Source of the DNA: CAYYNP01 sp964472545 | Lineage (GTDB): Bacteria; Planctomycetota; Planctomycetia; Pirellulales; Thermoguttaceae | DNA: 63,152 nucleotides | NCBI GenBank assembly: GCA_964472545.1 | Contig: CAYYNP010000018.1 | Span: 1-63,152 of the forward strand | Reading direction: 5' to 3' | Part shown: one piece after another, positions 42,633 to 51,464 of the stretch | How positions within the stretch are numbered: position 1 is the first letter of the stretch | Layout of the letters: the number at the start of each line of letters is the position of its first letter | The notes under the pieces: generated by a model | The model's database searches: none | Seen by the model: only the letters and a program-made list of their open reading frames with translations | Told to the model about the DNA's origin: nothing | Program-made: the position numbers and the translations under genes

Positions 42633-43637
42633 TCAGCTACCGCTGAAAATCCGCGGCGTTTGGTCCAGCCCGAACCCTACGTAGAAGCCCACGTAGTGAA
42701 ACACGGCCGGGGCCACCAGCAGCAGGCTGTCGAAGCGGTCGAGAAGTCCGCCGTGGGCGGGAATCACCGTGCCGAGGTCCTTTACGCCTAAATCCCGCTT
42801 GATCGACGAGACGGTCAAATCGCCGAATTGGCCGACTCCGCTGACGATCAGGCCCAGCACGATCAACCTCCAGAGGTTGTCGATCGGCGTGTCTTGAAAG
42901 ATGAAGTGTCCCAGCACGGCCACCAGCGGCGTGGTCAGCGCCAGCGCCCCGAGTGCGCCGCCGATCGTCTTGTTGGGGCTGGTGTTTGGCGCCAGCTTGC
43001 GGCGGCCGAACAGATTGCCGCAGATGTAGGCTAGCACGTCGTTGAGTTCCACGGCCAGCAGCACCATCAGGATGATCGGCCGGTAGTCCTTGTCGTTGGC
43101 CATGTAGGCCAGGTGACCCAACGCGCAGCCGAAGAGCATGAAGCCGAAGATGCCCAACGCGACGCGCTGGATGTAACCTTCGGGCCGATCGGCCAAAATG
43201 GCCACGACCGCGATCGCCCCGACGACCAGCGGCGGCAGGGCCACGAAGAAGCCGTAGTAATGGTCGGCCACCGCGAAGTTCACGGCCACGATCCCCAGCA
43301 CCACGATCAGGCAGATCGCCTTCTCGCGCGCCAGGCCGGTCGCCCGGGCGTACTCGAAGAAGCAGAAGACGCTCAGCAGGCCGATCGCCAGGATCGTCCA
43401 GGCGGCGCCGGCGAGGATCGGCAGCGCGATCAGCACGCTGAGCACCAGCCAGGGCCGAAAGCGGGCGAACAGGTCGCGGCGTTTCGTCTCGCCGATCTTT
43501 CCCAGGCGAGCGAGCACGGCGATCAGCAGCGGCGCGATCACCAACGCGGCGGCCACCGCGATCACGATGCCGCGGACGACCGGGTGATCGAAGGCCTGAT
43601 CGTAGCCGAACAGTCGAGCTTGCGTATCGGGTGTCAC
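42633..43637 (-). CDS. cdsA: Phosphatidate cytidylyltransferase (CDP-diglyceride synthase)
   Basis: A 334-residue polytopic inner-membrane enzyme that makes CDP-diacylglycerol from CTP and phosphatidic acid. About eight membrane helices are visible; the C-terminal signature is SSIKRDLGVKDLGTVIPAHG, then GLLDRFDSLL (about residues 276-305). It overlaps the next gene, a CDP-alcohol phosphatidyltransferase, by 4 bp (43634-43637), and the two steps act in order in phospholipid synthesis. An 82%-identical fragment of its 3' end lies about 700 bp away. Confidence 0.94.
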   Translation of the reverse strand: MTPDTQARLFGYDQAFDHPVVRGIVIAVAAALVIAPLLIAVLARLGKIGETKRRDLFARFRPWLVLSVLIALPILAGAAWTILAIGLLSVFCFFEYARATGLAREKAICLIVVLGIVAVNFAVADHYYGFFVALPPLVVGAIAVVAILADRPEGYIQRVALGIFGFMLFGCALGHLAYMANDKDYRPIILMVLLAVELNDVLAYICGNLFGRRKLAPNTSPNKTIGGALGALALTTPLVAVLGHFIFQDTPIDNLWRLIVLGLIVSGVGQFGDLTVSSIKRDLGVKDLGTVIPAHGGLLDRFDSLLLVAPAVFHYVGFYVGFGLDQTPRIFSGS

Positions 43638-44308
43638 GGCGGCGGCCTCCGCAGGGCGCGGGCGATGCGTACCAGGCGCCGGACGGCGGTGACGGCCTCA
43701 CCGGCGATCATCACACACAACCCCAAGGCGACGAGCCCCCAATCGGGCAGCGCGGCGACGTGCGGCTGCCACGAACCCGGTGCGGCCGCACAATACAGGG
43801 CGACGACCGTCAACAGAAAGGCCCGCTGCGGCTTGGCCAGCGGGCCGCAGAACTCTTGATGTGCCCCGGCGGCCTTGCCCTCTGCCCGAACGTAGGCGAT
43901 CAACAGCGCCAGACACGCCGCCACGTATCCCAGCGCGGGCTCGCCGCCGACTGCATATCCGGCGCCGATCAACGCGGCGACGTCCGAGACGCGGTCGGGG
44001 ATTTCGTTGTAGAGTTCGCCCACCGGCGAGGCCTTGCCCGTTTCCGTAGCGACCATGCCGTCGAGCATGTTGGCCAGCAAGCGAAGCTGCGTCAAGACGG
44101 CGGCCGCGAGGAAGTACCAACCGGGCTGCTGCGTAGTGTTGGTCGCGGCAAACGCCAGGCCGCCCGCCACGCCGGCGGCCATGCCTAGTATCGATATCGC
44201 GTTGGGCGAAATGCCTCGCGTTCCCAGCCAGTGGGCCAGCCGCTTCGAGACGGCCCGCTCGCGCGAGGCGATCGGACGGCGATCGGGATTGTAGTCCGAC
44301 TCGGTCAC
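43634..44308 (-). CDS. CDP-alcohol phosphatidyltransferase
   Basis: A 224-residue membrane enzyme that exchanges CMP of a CDP-activated lipid for an alcohol headgroup. The family motif (usually DxxDGxxAR...G...D...D) reads NMLDGMVATETGKASPVGEL followed by YNEIPDRVSD (about residues 80-109); the first Asp is Asn and the Arg is Thr, which is unusual and may change activity or substrate. About five or six helices are visible. Its start overlaps the stop of the frameshifted transporter gene by 4 bp, and its own stop overlaps cdsA. Confidence 0.85.
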   Translation of the reverse strand: MTESDYNPDRRPIASRERAVSKRLAHWLGTRGISPNAISILGMAAGVAGGLAFAATNTTQQPGWYFLAAAVLTQLRLLANMLDGMVATETGKASPVGELYNEIPDRVSDVAALIGAGYAVGGEPALGYVAACLALLIAYVRAEGKAAGAHQEFCGPLAKPQRAFLLTVVALYCAAAPGSWQPHVAALPDWGLVALGLCVMIAGEAVTAVRRLVRIARALRRPPP

Positions 44309-44639
44309 GGCTGTTTTCCGGCGCCCATGAGAAACGTGCCGACGATCAGCGGCATGCCGGCCATGTTAATCGGTCGGATCGGATCGGAGAAGGCCATTCT
44401 GGCGATAATCGCGGCCCAAATGAGCGTCGAAGCATAGGCCGGATAGAGCACGCTCATGGCCTCGTCCCGTTTGAAGGCCGCGATCAACAGCACCATCACC
44501 GCCAAGCCGTTGCAGGTTCAGGCAGCTCGGCAGCGAGTCGGTCGCCCGGTCGGCCCCGGACCTGTAGAGAAACTGCCCCCACCGCACCCAGCAGCGCGGC
44601 GACGAAGAAACGGGCGATCGAGATCGGCGGCGTCTGCAT
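44305..44639 (-). pseudogene. Frameshifted small multidrug/EamA-like transporter
   Basis: From ATG 44639, MQTPPISIARFFVAALLGAV opens a transmembrane helix. The following GQFLYRSGADRATDSLPS is in the next frame, and the C-terminal helices (AVMVLLIAAFKRDEAMSVLY, STLIWAAIIARMAF, INMAGMPLIVGTFLMGAG) are in a third frame ending at 44305. Joining the three gives one four-helix SMR/DMT-type protein of about 110 residues. Two compensating single-base shifts, real or from sequencing, break it. It is the leading gene of the cdsA operon (ATGA overlap). Confidence 0.7.
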
Positions 44640-44770
44640 GGGAGCCTCCGCGGAAACAGAGTGCTACACGGCGGCGAACAGGTGTTGGAATGATAGCGGA
44701 TCGCGGTCCGCGACTCCAGTGCAACGAATGGGCGTCTACTTTCCCGACTCCTCACAACCCGTTCACCTGC

Positions 44771-45418
44771 TCACGTACTTGAATTCGCCTCCTCTTCAAG
44801 GCGTTCAAGGTCGTTCTCGATCTCGGCGAATGGTCTTTGTTGATCGAGAATCGACCGCAGGATATGTTGCGAGAAGGCGCTACTGCCCGACTGGAAACCG
44901 GCCAAGGTCTCCTCGGAGAAGAACGCGTCGCGAGGAGGGAACTCCTCGCCGTCGGTGTAGAACTTGAGTGCCTCGTACAGGCACTGCACCAAGTGAAACT
45001 CGGTGGAAACGTACGGCAGAGACCCGTGCTCCTCGAGCTTCGCAAGCTCGTCCATGTTGGCTAGGTGAATCGTGATCAATTTGAGCCACACGGTCAACTC
45101 GATGATGTTCGACGGCTCGTCCGTATGGTTGTAGCACCGTTGGTAGCGTCGGATCTTCTTGGGATCATCGCTTTCGAGGACGCTCAAGTATTCCTCGGTC
45201 ATGATCAGCGACTGCTCGGAGACGAGTTCATGCGCATGACCGCACGACGCGCACTTGAGAATCCAGGTGCAGGGGAAGCAATGCATGTTGCGCTCGACCG
45301 GTCCTTCATGGCACGCCTGGCATTGCATCATGTCGATGAAAAGGTGCTCCTCCGGGATGCTGTGCGCCGCAATCTTGACGGTAATGGGGCGATCCGATCG
45401 CTTCTTGAACCATGCCAT
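44771..45418 (-). CDS. Cys-rich orphan protein
   Basis: A 215-residue soluble protein that I do not recognise. A cluster of Cys/His pairs lies near the start: MMQCQACHEGPVERNMHC, FPCTWILKCASCGHAHEL (about residues 30-65), suggesting a zinc ribbon. The rest is mostly helical and acidic. The start MAWFKKRSDRP (ATG at 45418) is preferred over an ATG six codons earlier. Its position among small, lower-GC orphan genes suggests an accessory role. Confidence 0.6.
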   Translation of the reverse strand: MAWFKKRSDRPITVKIAAHSIPEEHLFIDMMQCQACHEGPVERNMHCFPCTWILKCASCGHAHELVSEQSLIMTEEYLSVLESDDPKKIRRYQRCYNHTDEPSNIIELTVWLKLITIHLANMDELAKLEEHGSLPYVSTEFHLVQCLYEALKFYTDGEEFPPRDAFFSEETLAGFQSGSSAFSQHILRSILDQQRPFAEIENDLERLEEEANSST

Positions 45419-45469
45419 GTCGGTATCCTGTAGCAATCGATTGCTGCGAATCCGGCTCTACTGATATTC

Positions 45470-45970
45470 TCACCGATTATCCTCCAGCAGTCCATCCATC
45501 GCCGCCCCTTCGATCCGACACAATCGCCAGTCGCTGTGGAACTTCGCCCCCAGTGACTGATAGAAATGCTTCGCTGGCTGATTCCAGTCGAGCACGATCC
45601 ACTCGCATCGCCGACATCCCCTTTCGCGAGCCGTCCGGACGACTTCCAGCAGCAGGGCCTTGCCCAAACCGTTTCCCCGGGCACTCGGCTCGACGTAAAC
45701 GTCTTCCAAATACACGCCCGGGCGGCCTTGGAAGGAAGAGAAACTGCGGAAGAAGAGCGCGTAGCCGCCGATCTCGTCATCGACAAGTCCCACCAGCAAC
45801 TCGGCGGCCGGGTCTTGCCCGAAGAGATACCGCTCCAATAGCTCCTCGGTCACCCGGAATTCGTCGAGCAGGTTCTCGAACTCGGCCAGCGATCGCATCA
45901 TTTCCAGGACTCGAGGGAGATGTTCGCGGGCCGCGTTGACGATTCGCAATGTTCTGTCGGAAGGGGGCAT
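45470..45970 (-). CDS. GNAT acetyltransferase, SSAT-like
   Basis: A 166-residue GNAT enzyme that resembles spermidine/spermine (diamine) N-acetyltransferases. Landmarks are REHLPRVLEMMRSLAEFENL, RPGVYLEDVYVEPSARGNGL (about residues 80-99) and GKALLLEVV, the acetyl-CoA loop being RGNGLGKA. The C-terminal NQPAKHFYQSLGAKFHSDWR is also typical. Polyamine or amino-acid-like substrate is inferred. The ATG at 45970 begins MPPSDRTLRIV; an upstream start adds only weak sequence. Confidence 0.85.
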   Translation of the reverse strand: MPPSDRTLRIVNAAREHLPRVLEMMRSLAEFENLLDEFRVTEELLERYLFGQDPAAELLVGLVDDEIGGYALFFRSFSSFQGRPGVYLEDVYVEPSARGNGLGKALLLEVVRTARERGCRRCEWIVLDWNQPAKHFYQSLGAKFHSDWRLCRIEGAAMDGLLEDNR

Positions 45971-46087
45971 GTTCTTCTTGAAAACGACGCTGGGCGTCAC
46001 GGGGCTTCGGCCGAGAGGCTTCGATTCTGGGGCACGCACAAACCGCCCTTCGAGCGCATGCCTGCGTTCTGCCCCGTCCTTCGCGAA

Positions 46088-46783
46088 TCAATGGTGACCA
46101 ATCGCCTCGATCAACTCCAGTAGCCGCTCTTCGGCGGCCACGATCAGTTTCGCCTTCAGTCGGAAGTCTTGTTTGGGTGAACCGGATTCGTTCCAGGCGA
46201 ATCCACGCCACACGGCAAGCACGGCCGGGCCGTTGGCGATCCCCTTGGCACGTTGCCGTAGATCATATCCGTAGGCAACCAGGCTCGCGTCTTCCGAGGT
46301 GGCACGATGGCTCAACAATCTGCGGATTTCGTCTTCGCCTACGTTCAGACCGAGTTTGGCTGCCATGTTCAGCAGGACGTTCCTTCGCATCGTCTCGGCG
46401 CGACGTTTGTCGGCGGGCCGGACCGTCTTGGCCTTCAGATGGGGCGCGTCGACGAGCCAACTACACATGGGGCAGAAACAGTGTCCGCCGGGCGAGTAGA
46501 GTCGGATGCCGGGTTTGGCGATGAAGTCGAATGAGTTCGTCAGATACGTCGAGAAGAAGGCACAGAAGACCGGAAGCTCTTCGAGCGGCGGCCGGGCGTC
46601 GTCGGGGATGTTCACGTAGTGTCCTCGTATCCACCCTTCCGCAGCCTCGGGAAGCGTCGAGTAATCGTGCGCCGTGGTGAAGCTGATGAACCCCTCCGAC
46701 ACCGCCTTGCCCATCCACCGCAGCAGCAGATAGCTTCGCCGCTGCATGTCAACAAAGCGCCGCATTTCGCGTTGATCGAGCAT
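46088..46783 (-). CDS. Orphan protein, unknown function
   Basis: A 231-residue soluble protein with no recognised family. It has a short CFCPMCSWL motif (about residues 102-110) that could bind zinc, and a charged helical C-terminal half (residues 120-231). It belongs to the run of small orphan genes between cdsA and the metal-ATPase operon. It has no signal peptide. Confidence 0.6.
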   Translation of the reverse strand: MLDQREMRRFVDMQRRSYLLLRWMGKAVSEGFISFTTAHDYSTLPEAAEGWIRGHYVNIPDDARPPLEELPVFCAFFSTYLTNSFDFIAKPGIRLYSPGGHCFCPMCSWLVDAPHLKAKTVRPADKRRAETMRRNVLLNMAAKLGLNVGEDEIRRLLSHRATSEDASLVAYGYDLRQRAKGIANGPAVLAVWRGFAWNESGSPKQDFRLKAKLIVAAEERLLELIEAIGHH

Positions 46784-46815
46784 CGCTTTCCGGCCTCAAT
46801 GTCTATTCCGCATCG

Positions 46816-47190
46816 TCAGGGTGACAGAACGATTTCTTGGTTGCGGATATCTTCCAGAAGTAGCAATATGCTGGCCGAAGCATCAGCCAAAGACATCACG
46901 AGCAATTCGTCGGCGACATCGGGGGCATGGTGGCGGCATAGAAAATCGCAGAACTTCTGCCGGGAATCATCATTGAGGTTCGCCACCTTGGTGGCGGTTT
47001 CGTCAAGGGATGACAGCCAGCACTTGCCGCATCGAAAGGTCGTGAAAAAATCTTCGGCATCGGGATTCCACCAAGGAATCACGTGTGCCTCATCGCCAGA
47101 GCACACCTCGAAGCACGCGGAACAGACGAGCGGACGACCACCAGTTGTCGTTCGCGGTCTCTTGCCGAATAGCCAATCCAGGATTCCCAT
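46816..47190 (-). CDS. Small zinc-ribbon-like orphan protein
   Basis: A 124-residue protein that starts MGILDWLFGKRPR and has the metal-type motif CSACFEVCSGDEAHVIPW (about residues 23-40) and FRCGKCWL (about residues 52-59). The C-terminal half is helical. The ATG at 47190 is chosen for the GGAAT upstream and for this common N terminus; the longer frame to 47445 is probably untranslated. Confidence 0.6.
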   Translation of the reverse strand: MGILDWLFGKRPRTTTGGRPLVCSACFEVCSGDEAHVIPWWNPDAEDFFTTFRCGKCWLSSLDETATKVANLNDDSRQKFCDFLCRHHAPDVADELLVMSLADASASILLLLEDIRNQEIVLSP

Positions 47191-47500
47191 CGCATGGATT
47201 CCGTTGAAGTGGAGCTGCCATTTACCGAATAGCGCTTTGTCCCTCGTCGCGCAGTGATGAGGGATAAGACGTCGTTGAACTGAGCCGCAACACGTCCGGG
47301 GTGGCCGCGGCAAGGGTCGTTGGATACTGTCGGCGATTGTATCACGACGCGCCCCGAGAGGATAGGCATGGTCGGCCGGGCGTGGCACTTGAAGGGGAGA
47401 ACGGCGTAGCCCGGCAAATGGCTCCGCGGAAAGAGCGCGCCTCACCGCGGCCTACGGAAGCCGGCGTGATAGCGGATCTCCGATCATGACGCGGGATCGC
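47191..47500. other. Gene-free interval
   Basis: No gene, repeat or RNA was recognised between the orphan run and the metal-ATPase operon. Confidence 0.6.
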
Positions 47501-47761
47501 TCAAGCCGTCTCCGCCGCAGCCTGCTCTTTCGACTGCATTTCCCGTTCAGCGATGAGATCTTCCAGCCGTTCTTTCTCGCGCGTCAACTCATCGAGCGAC
47601 ATCCCCGTCTCGTTTTTGGCCGTAGCCTGGGGGACGTTGATTCCCTGTTGACGCAGCCACTGGTCGACGCGCTGCCGATTTTGTTTATAGACGTAGAATC
47701 CCAGCGCCGAAGCGCCGAGCCCGACGACGAAGCCGGCTACGTGGTCCGTGCTAATGCCCAT
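47501..47761 (-). CDS. Small single-span membrane protein of the metal-ATPase operon
   Basis: An 86-residue protein with an N-terminal membrane helix (about residues 8-25, AGFVVGLGASALGFYVY) and a charged coiled-coil tail (LDELTREKERLEDLIAERE, about residues 56-74). AGAGGAG lies 10 bp before its ATG, 57 bp after the HMA_2-like gene. The co-transcription suggests an accessory subunit of the ATPase complex; no known family is identified. Confidence 0.7.
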   Translation of the reverse strand: MGISTDHVAGFVVGLGASALGFYVYKQNRQRVDQWLRQQGINVPQATAKNETGMSLDELTREKERLEDLIAEREMQSKEQAAAETA

Positions 47762-47818
47762 GACTTCGGTGCTCCTCTGCCAGACTTTGGGGACGTGTGT
47801 GTTCTTCAGTTCTGCCGT

Positions 47819-48676
47819 TTATCGAAAGCGGATGGGGATACCGTCGCGATGCGCACCGTGGCCTTCGAGCGCTTCGCCGTGGACGCGGGAGACGTCGCGC
47901 AGCTCTTCCCAGAAGCTCCGCAGCCCGTGGGCCCCGCCGCCGGTCATGGCGTATCGCAGGGCACTGTTGAGTATGCCGACGAAGCCCAATTGGAGGCGGT
48001 CGCGGGCGTCGGTGTCGGGGCTGACCACGATTTCGTAGCGGGGTTCTCGGCCGTCTTCCGACGGCACGCCGACCGGCTCGACCAGCACTCCCGTCGAGGG
48101 CATCTCGACCAGGTGGCGGCCGAACGTGGCGCCCCAGGTCACGACGGAGGCCGTCAAGACGTTGCGCCGCACGAGCGCCATGGCGAGATAGGCCAGCGAG
48201 AGGACCTCCGGGTCGAAATACCCTCGGCTGCGCAACTCGCGCCAGCCGTGATCGGCCACCGACCAGGCCGTGGCCAGGGCGGCCAGCCACTGGACGTCGC
48301 GACCGTTCTTCGCCGGTGAACCGAGCCACTTCATCGCCAGGGCCGTAAGCAGCCCGATGCCGGAAACCACGGCCGAGTCTTGCAGCACGACGCGTTCCGG
48401 CGCCGCCAGCAGTCGTACCGGCCGCCTTCCTTGGTCAATGGCGAAGCGAAACGCAGTGCGCAGCGTGATCTCTTCCGAGGAGATCGCGTGGGGATCGAAC
48501 CGCACGACCAGCGAGCCGGTGCGGGCCGTGTAGGCGATCGGCCCCATGCCCGCGTGTTCGCCCATGAAGCCGATCAATCCATTGGCATCGTCCAGAGGAC
48601 GCGAAAGCCGCATGCGCACCCGCCCCGGCAGGGTGTGCTCGACGGTCACGGCGGGTTTCGTGGCGGCGCGGATCAT
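47819..48676 (-). CDS. HMA_2-like protein with membrane segment
   Basis: A 285-residue protein. The N-terminal region is like the HMA_2 (heavy-metal-associated, LPGRVR) domain: TVEHTLPGRVRMRLSRPLDD (residues about 10-29). Unlike the classic HMA, it has no CxxC. Weak hydrophobic segments and a basic C-terminal half follow. The ATG at 48676 overlaps the ATPase stop by 4 bp (48673-48676). I infer a metal-transfer or regulatory partner. Confidence 0.7.
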   Translation of the reverse strand: MIRAATKPAVTVEHTLPGRVRMRLSRPLDDANGLIGFMGEHAGMGPIAYTARTGSLVVRFDPHAISSEEITLRTAFRFAIDQGRRPVRLLAAPERVVLQDSAVVSGIGLLTALAMKWLGSPAKNGRDVQWLAALATAWSVADHGWRELRSRGYFDPEVLSLAYLAMALVRRNVLTASVVTWGATFGRHLVEMPSTGVLVEPVGVPSEDGREPRYEIVVSPDTDARDRLQLGFVGILNSALRYAMTGGGAHGLRSFWEELRDVSRVHGEALEGHGAHRDGIPIRFR

Positions 48677-50880
48677 CGGTGCCGTTCCTCCACGTCGTGC
48701 AACAGCAGCCGGGACGAATTGAGCACCACGGCGACCGTGCAACTGTTGTGCAGCACGGCCCCCCAGAAGACCGGCAGCGCCCCCACGGCCGAGAGCACGA
48801 TGCCCAGGCTGTTCACGCCGATCGCGGTGAAGAAGTTCTGGCGAACGGTCCGCATCGTCTTGTTGGCCAGGTGGACCACGGCCGGGATCATCAACGGGTT
48901 GTCGCCGGCGACGGTGATATCGGCGGCTTCCATGGCGATGTCGGTCCGTGTGCCGCCCATGGCGATCCCCACGTCGGCGTAGGCCAGGGCCGGGGCGTCG
49001 TTGATTCCGTCGCCGACCATCACCACGTGCGTGCCGCGCGATTGCAGCTTCAACACCGTCTCGGCCTTGTCGTCGGGCATCACCTCGGCCTCGAAACGGT
49101 CCATCGACATCCGCGAGGCGACAATTTCGGCGTGCTGCTCCACGTCGCCGGTCAGCAGGATGATGTCGTCCATGCCGATCCGCCGCAGCCGGTTGATCGT
49201 CTTCTTCATGTTCTCGCGGAGGCTGTCCTGCACGCCGAGGATTCCCAGCAGCCCCTCGTCGTCGGCCACGTAGATGATGCTCTCGCCCGTGCGGGCCAAA
49301 CGATGTACCGGCTCGGCGATGGGGGCCAGATCGGCCTGCTGTTCCTGCATGAACCGCCGGCTGCCCACGCGAATGCGGCGGCCCTCGACTTGAGTTTCCA
49401 CACCGCGAGCCGTGTGGACGTGGGTGTTTGCGTGCTTGGGGATCGGCAGCCCCGCCCGTCGGACCTTGTCGAGCACGGCCACGGCCAGCGGGTGGGTGCT
49501 CGCTTCCTCGGCCGCCGCCGCCAATTGCAGCAGTTCCTGCTCGGAAACTCGGCCGTTGGCCGGAATCACGCTGATCACCTGCGGACGGCCTTCGGTCATC
49601 GTGCCGGTCTTGTCGAAGATCAACGTGTCGGCCTCGGAAATCAGCTCGAGGTAGTTGCTGCCCTTGACCAGGATCCCGTTGCGGGCGGCGGTGCAGATCG
49701 CCGCCGAGAGGGCCGTGGCGGTCGAGAGCCGGATGCCGCACGAGTAGTCGATGATCAGCATATTCAGCGCCCGGCTGACGTTCCGCGTGGCCGCGTAGAC
49801 GATGGCGGAGAGGGCAAAGTTCACGGGAATCAGTTGCGCTGAGGTGCGATCGGCGATGCTCTGCACGGTGGCCTTTCGGTGTGTGGCCTCCTCGACCAAA
49901 TGCACGATCCGCGCCACGGCCGTCTGATCGCCGACCCGCCGGGCGTGTACCACGATGCGGCCGCTCTTGACCACCGTGCCGGCAAAGACCTCGTCGTCGA
50001 CCGCCTTGGCCATCGGCATGAACTCGCCGGTGATCGAGGCCTGATCGACGGCGGCCTCGCCGGAGGTGACCACGCCGTCGACGCTGATCTTCTCGCCCGT
50101 GTTGACCATGATCCGATCGCCCACGGCCAATTCGGCCAACTCGACGCGTTCTTCGGTGCCGTCGTCGCGGACCCGCCAGACGACGTCTTCGCCGACGGAG
50201 AGCATCTCGCGGATTGCCCGGCGCGTGCGGCCCATGGTGTAGGCCGTGAGCAGTTCGGCGATATCGGCCAGCCAGATGATCGTCAGCGCCGACCATCCCC
50301 GGCCGGCGAAGATGCTCGCCAGGATTGCGGTGGCGCTGAGCGTATCGGCGTTTGGCCTGCCGCGAGCCGCCAGCGACTTCCAACCGCTGCGGAGGATCGG
50401 CAGCGAGAGCGAAAGGGCCGTGATCGCCGGCAGCGTAAGAAAGCGGCCCAGCAGCGAGGGCGGCGGCTTGATCGCCCGCTTGCTCAACAGCGGGAATGCG
50501 AGTGTGGCCGTGGTGATGCCGATTCGCACCAACGTTTCGGAGATCGGTTCCTCTTGCAGCCGCCGCTCGTTGACGGTGGCCGAATCTTGCACGGCCCGCT
50601 CGGCCTTATAGGCCAGCAACGAGTAGCCGCCGAGCACGCTTTCGGTCTGCTCGGCGATATCGTCCAGCGTTGCCTGCAAGGGGTCGTAGTAGAGCAAAAC
50701 GTTCTCGGTGACCGTGGAGACCCGGGCGTTGGAAACGGGGACCAGGTCTTCCAGGCGTTGACGAATCTCACCCGACTCTGCCTCGAGGTAGCGCAGCGCG
50801 CGGCAAGCGATCCGCACCCGGCCGGGCAACTGGTGCACGATCTCGCAGTTCAACAGCGGCTTGGTCTTGCGCCAGATCAT
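48673..50880 (-). CDS. P1B-type heavy-metal ATPase lacking the CPC motif
   Basis: A 735-residue metal-transporting P-type ATPase. It starts with an HMA_2-like domain (about residues 10-90, HQLPGRVRIAC, no CxxC), then membrane helices. The actuator TGE is intact (ASITGEFMP, residues 282-289), as are the phosphorylation site FDKTGTMTE (about residues 422-430), the HP motif THPLAVAVL (about 462) and GDGINDAPAL (about 640). The usual CPC (or SPC) in the transport helix is DYSCGIRLST (about 378-387), which changes the metal-binding pair. It pumps a heavy metal out, but the metal cannot be told. The ATG at 50880 has GAGG 7 bp upstream. Confidence 0.9.
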   Translation of the reverse strand: MIWRKTKPLLNCEIVHQLPGRVRIACRALRYLEAESGEIRQRLEDLVPVSNARVSTVTENVLLYYDPLQATLDDIAEQTESVLGGYSLLAYKAERAVQDSATVNERRLQEEPISETLVRIGITTATLAFPLLSKRAIKPPPSLLGRFLTLPAITALSLSLPILRSGWKSLAARGRPNADTLSATAILASIFAGRGWSALTIIWLADIAELLTAYTMGRTRRAIREMLSVGEDVVWRVRDDGTEERVELAELAVGDRIMVNTGEKISVDGVVTSGEAAVDQASITGEFMPMAKAVDDEVFAGTVVKSGRIVVHARRVGDQTAVARIVHLVEEATHRKATVQSIADRTSAQLIPVNFALSAIVYAATRNVSRALNMLIIDYSCGIRLSTATALSAAICTAARNGILVKGSNYLELISEADTLIFDKTGTMTEGRPQVISVIPANGRVSEQELLQLAAAAEEASTHPLAVAVLDKVRRAGLPIPKHANTHVHTARGVETQVEGRRIRVGSRRFMQEQQADLAPIAEPVHRLARTGESIIYVADDEGLLGILGVQDSLRENMKKTINRLRRIGMDDIILLTGDVEQHAEIVASRMSMDRFEAEVMPDDKAETVLKLQSRGTHVVMVGDGINDAPALAYADVGIAMGGTRTDIAMEAADITVAGDNPLMIPAVVHLANKTMRTVRQNFFTAIGVNSLGIVLSAVGALPVFWGAVLHNSCTVAVVLNSSRLLLHDVEERHR

Positions 50881-50906
50881 CCTCGAACCTCGATTCTCTC
50901 ATTCGC

Positions 50907-51464
50907 TCAGGATGGTTGCGGCTGGCTGAGAAGCTGATGGGTGCCCCACCAGAAGAGTGCGAATCCCGGCGGAACGGCCGCGGCGCCGTCGCGTGCGATC
51001 TTGCCCACTCCCACCGCCGCCATCAGGATCAAGACGGCCGAGGAGAAATCCAGCACGCCGCGCGTCCGGTCGTAGACGACCCGGTTGAGGCTGTCGACCA
51101 TCGCGCGAAGTTCCCGCGCCACCAGCGGGCACGGCGTCCGCTCGATCTCCGCCTCCAGCCCGAGCAATCTGACGACCGCCGCGAAGAGCAACTCGGGGCG
51201 TACGACGTGCTCCCGATATCGAATCAGCAGACTGCCGCTGGCCGTGTCGACGTCCACGTGCTTGACACCCTCAATGCCGGTCAAGGGCACACGCAACTGC
51301 TCAGCCCGCTCTGGGCTATCCACCAGCATGGGAATCCGGAAGCGGACTCTCCCGGGCAGCAGATGCGCCGTCTGAACCGGACCGGTCCGCAGCATCGGCA
51401 GCACGGACACCTTGTGCTTGCGGCCGAAGATCCCTGAAATCAGCATCCCTGTGAGAATATGCAT
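50907..51464 (-). CDS. HMA_2-like protein, first gene of the metal-ATPase operon
   Basis: A protein of about 185 residues. It has a HMA_2-type N-terminal domain (LLPGRVRFRIPMLVDSPERA, about residues 35-54; VKHVDVDTASGSLLIRY) and a C-terminal membrane-associated segment (LDFSSAVLILMAAVGVG). It is 26 bp upstream of the ATPase start and related in part to the ATPase's own N terminus. The start is not certain: an ATG at 51464 is chosen, a TTG at 51479 is an alternative. The 51480-51741 gap beyond it has no recognised gene and would hold the operon promoter. Confidence 0.7.
   Translation of the reverse strand: MHILTGMLISGIFGRKHKVSVLPMLRTGPVQTAHLLPGRVRFRIPMLVDSPERAEQLRVPLTGIEGVKHVDVDTASGSLLIRYREHVVRPELLFAAVVRLLGLEAEIERTPCPLVARELRAMVDSLNRVVYDRTRGVLDFSSAVLILMAAVGVGKIARDGAAAVPPGFALFWWGTHQLLSQPQPS

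Noticed and set aside
47819..50383. Minus-strand reading frame of 854 codons
   Set aside because: The N-terminal two thirds are a shifted shadow of the ATPase; only the part from 48676 is a plausible gene.
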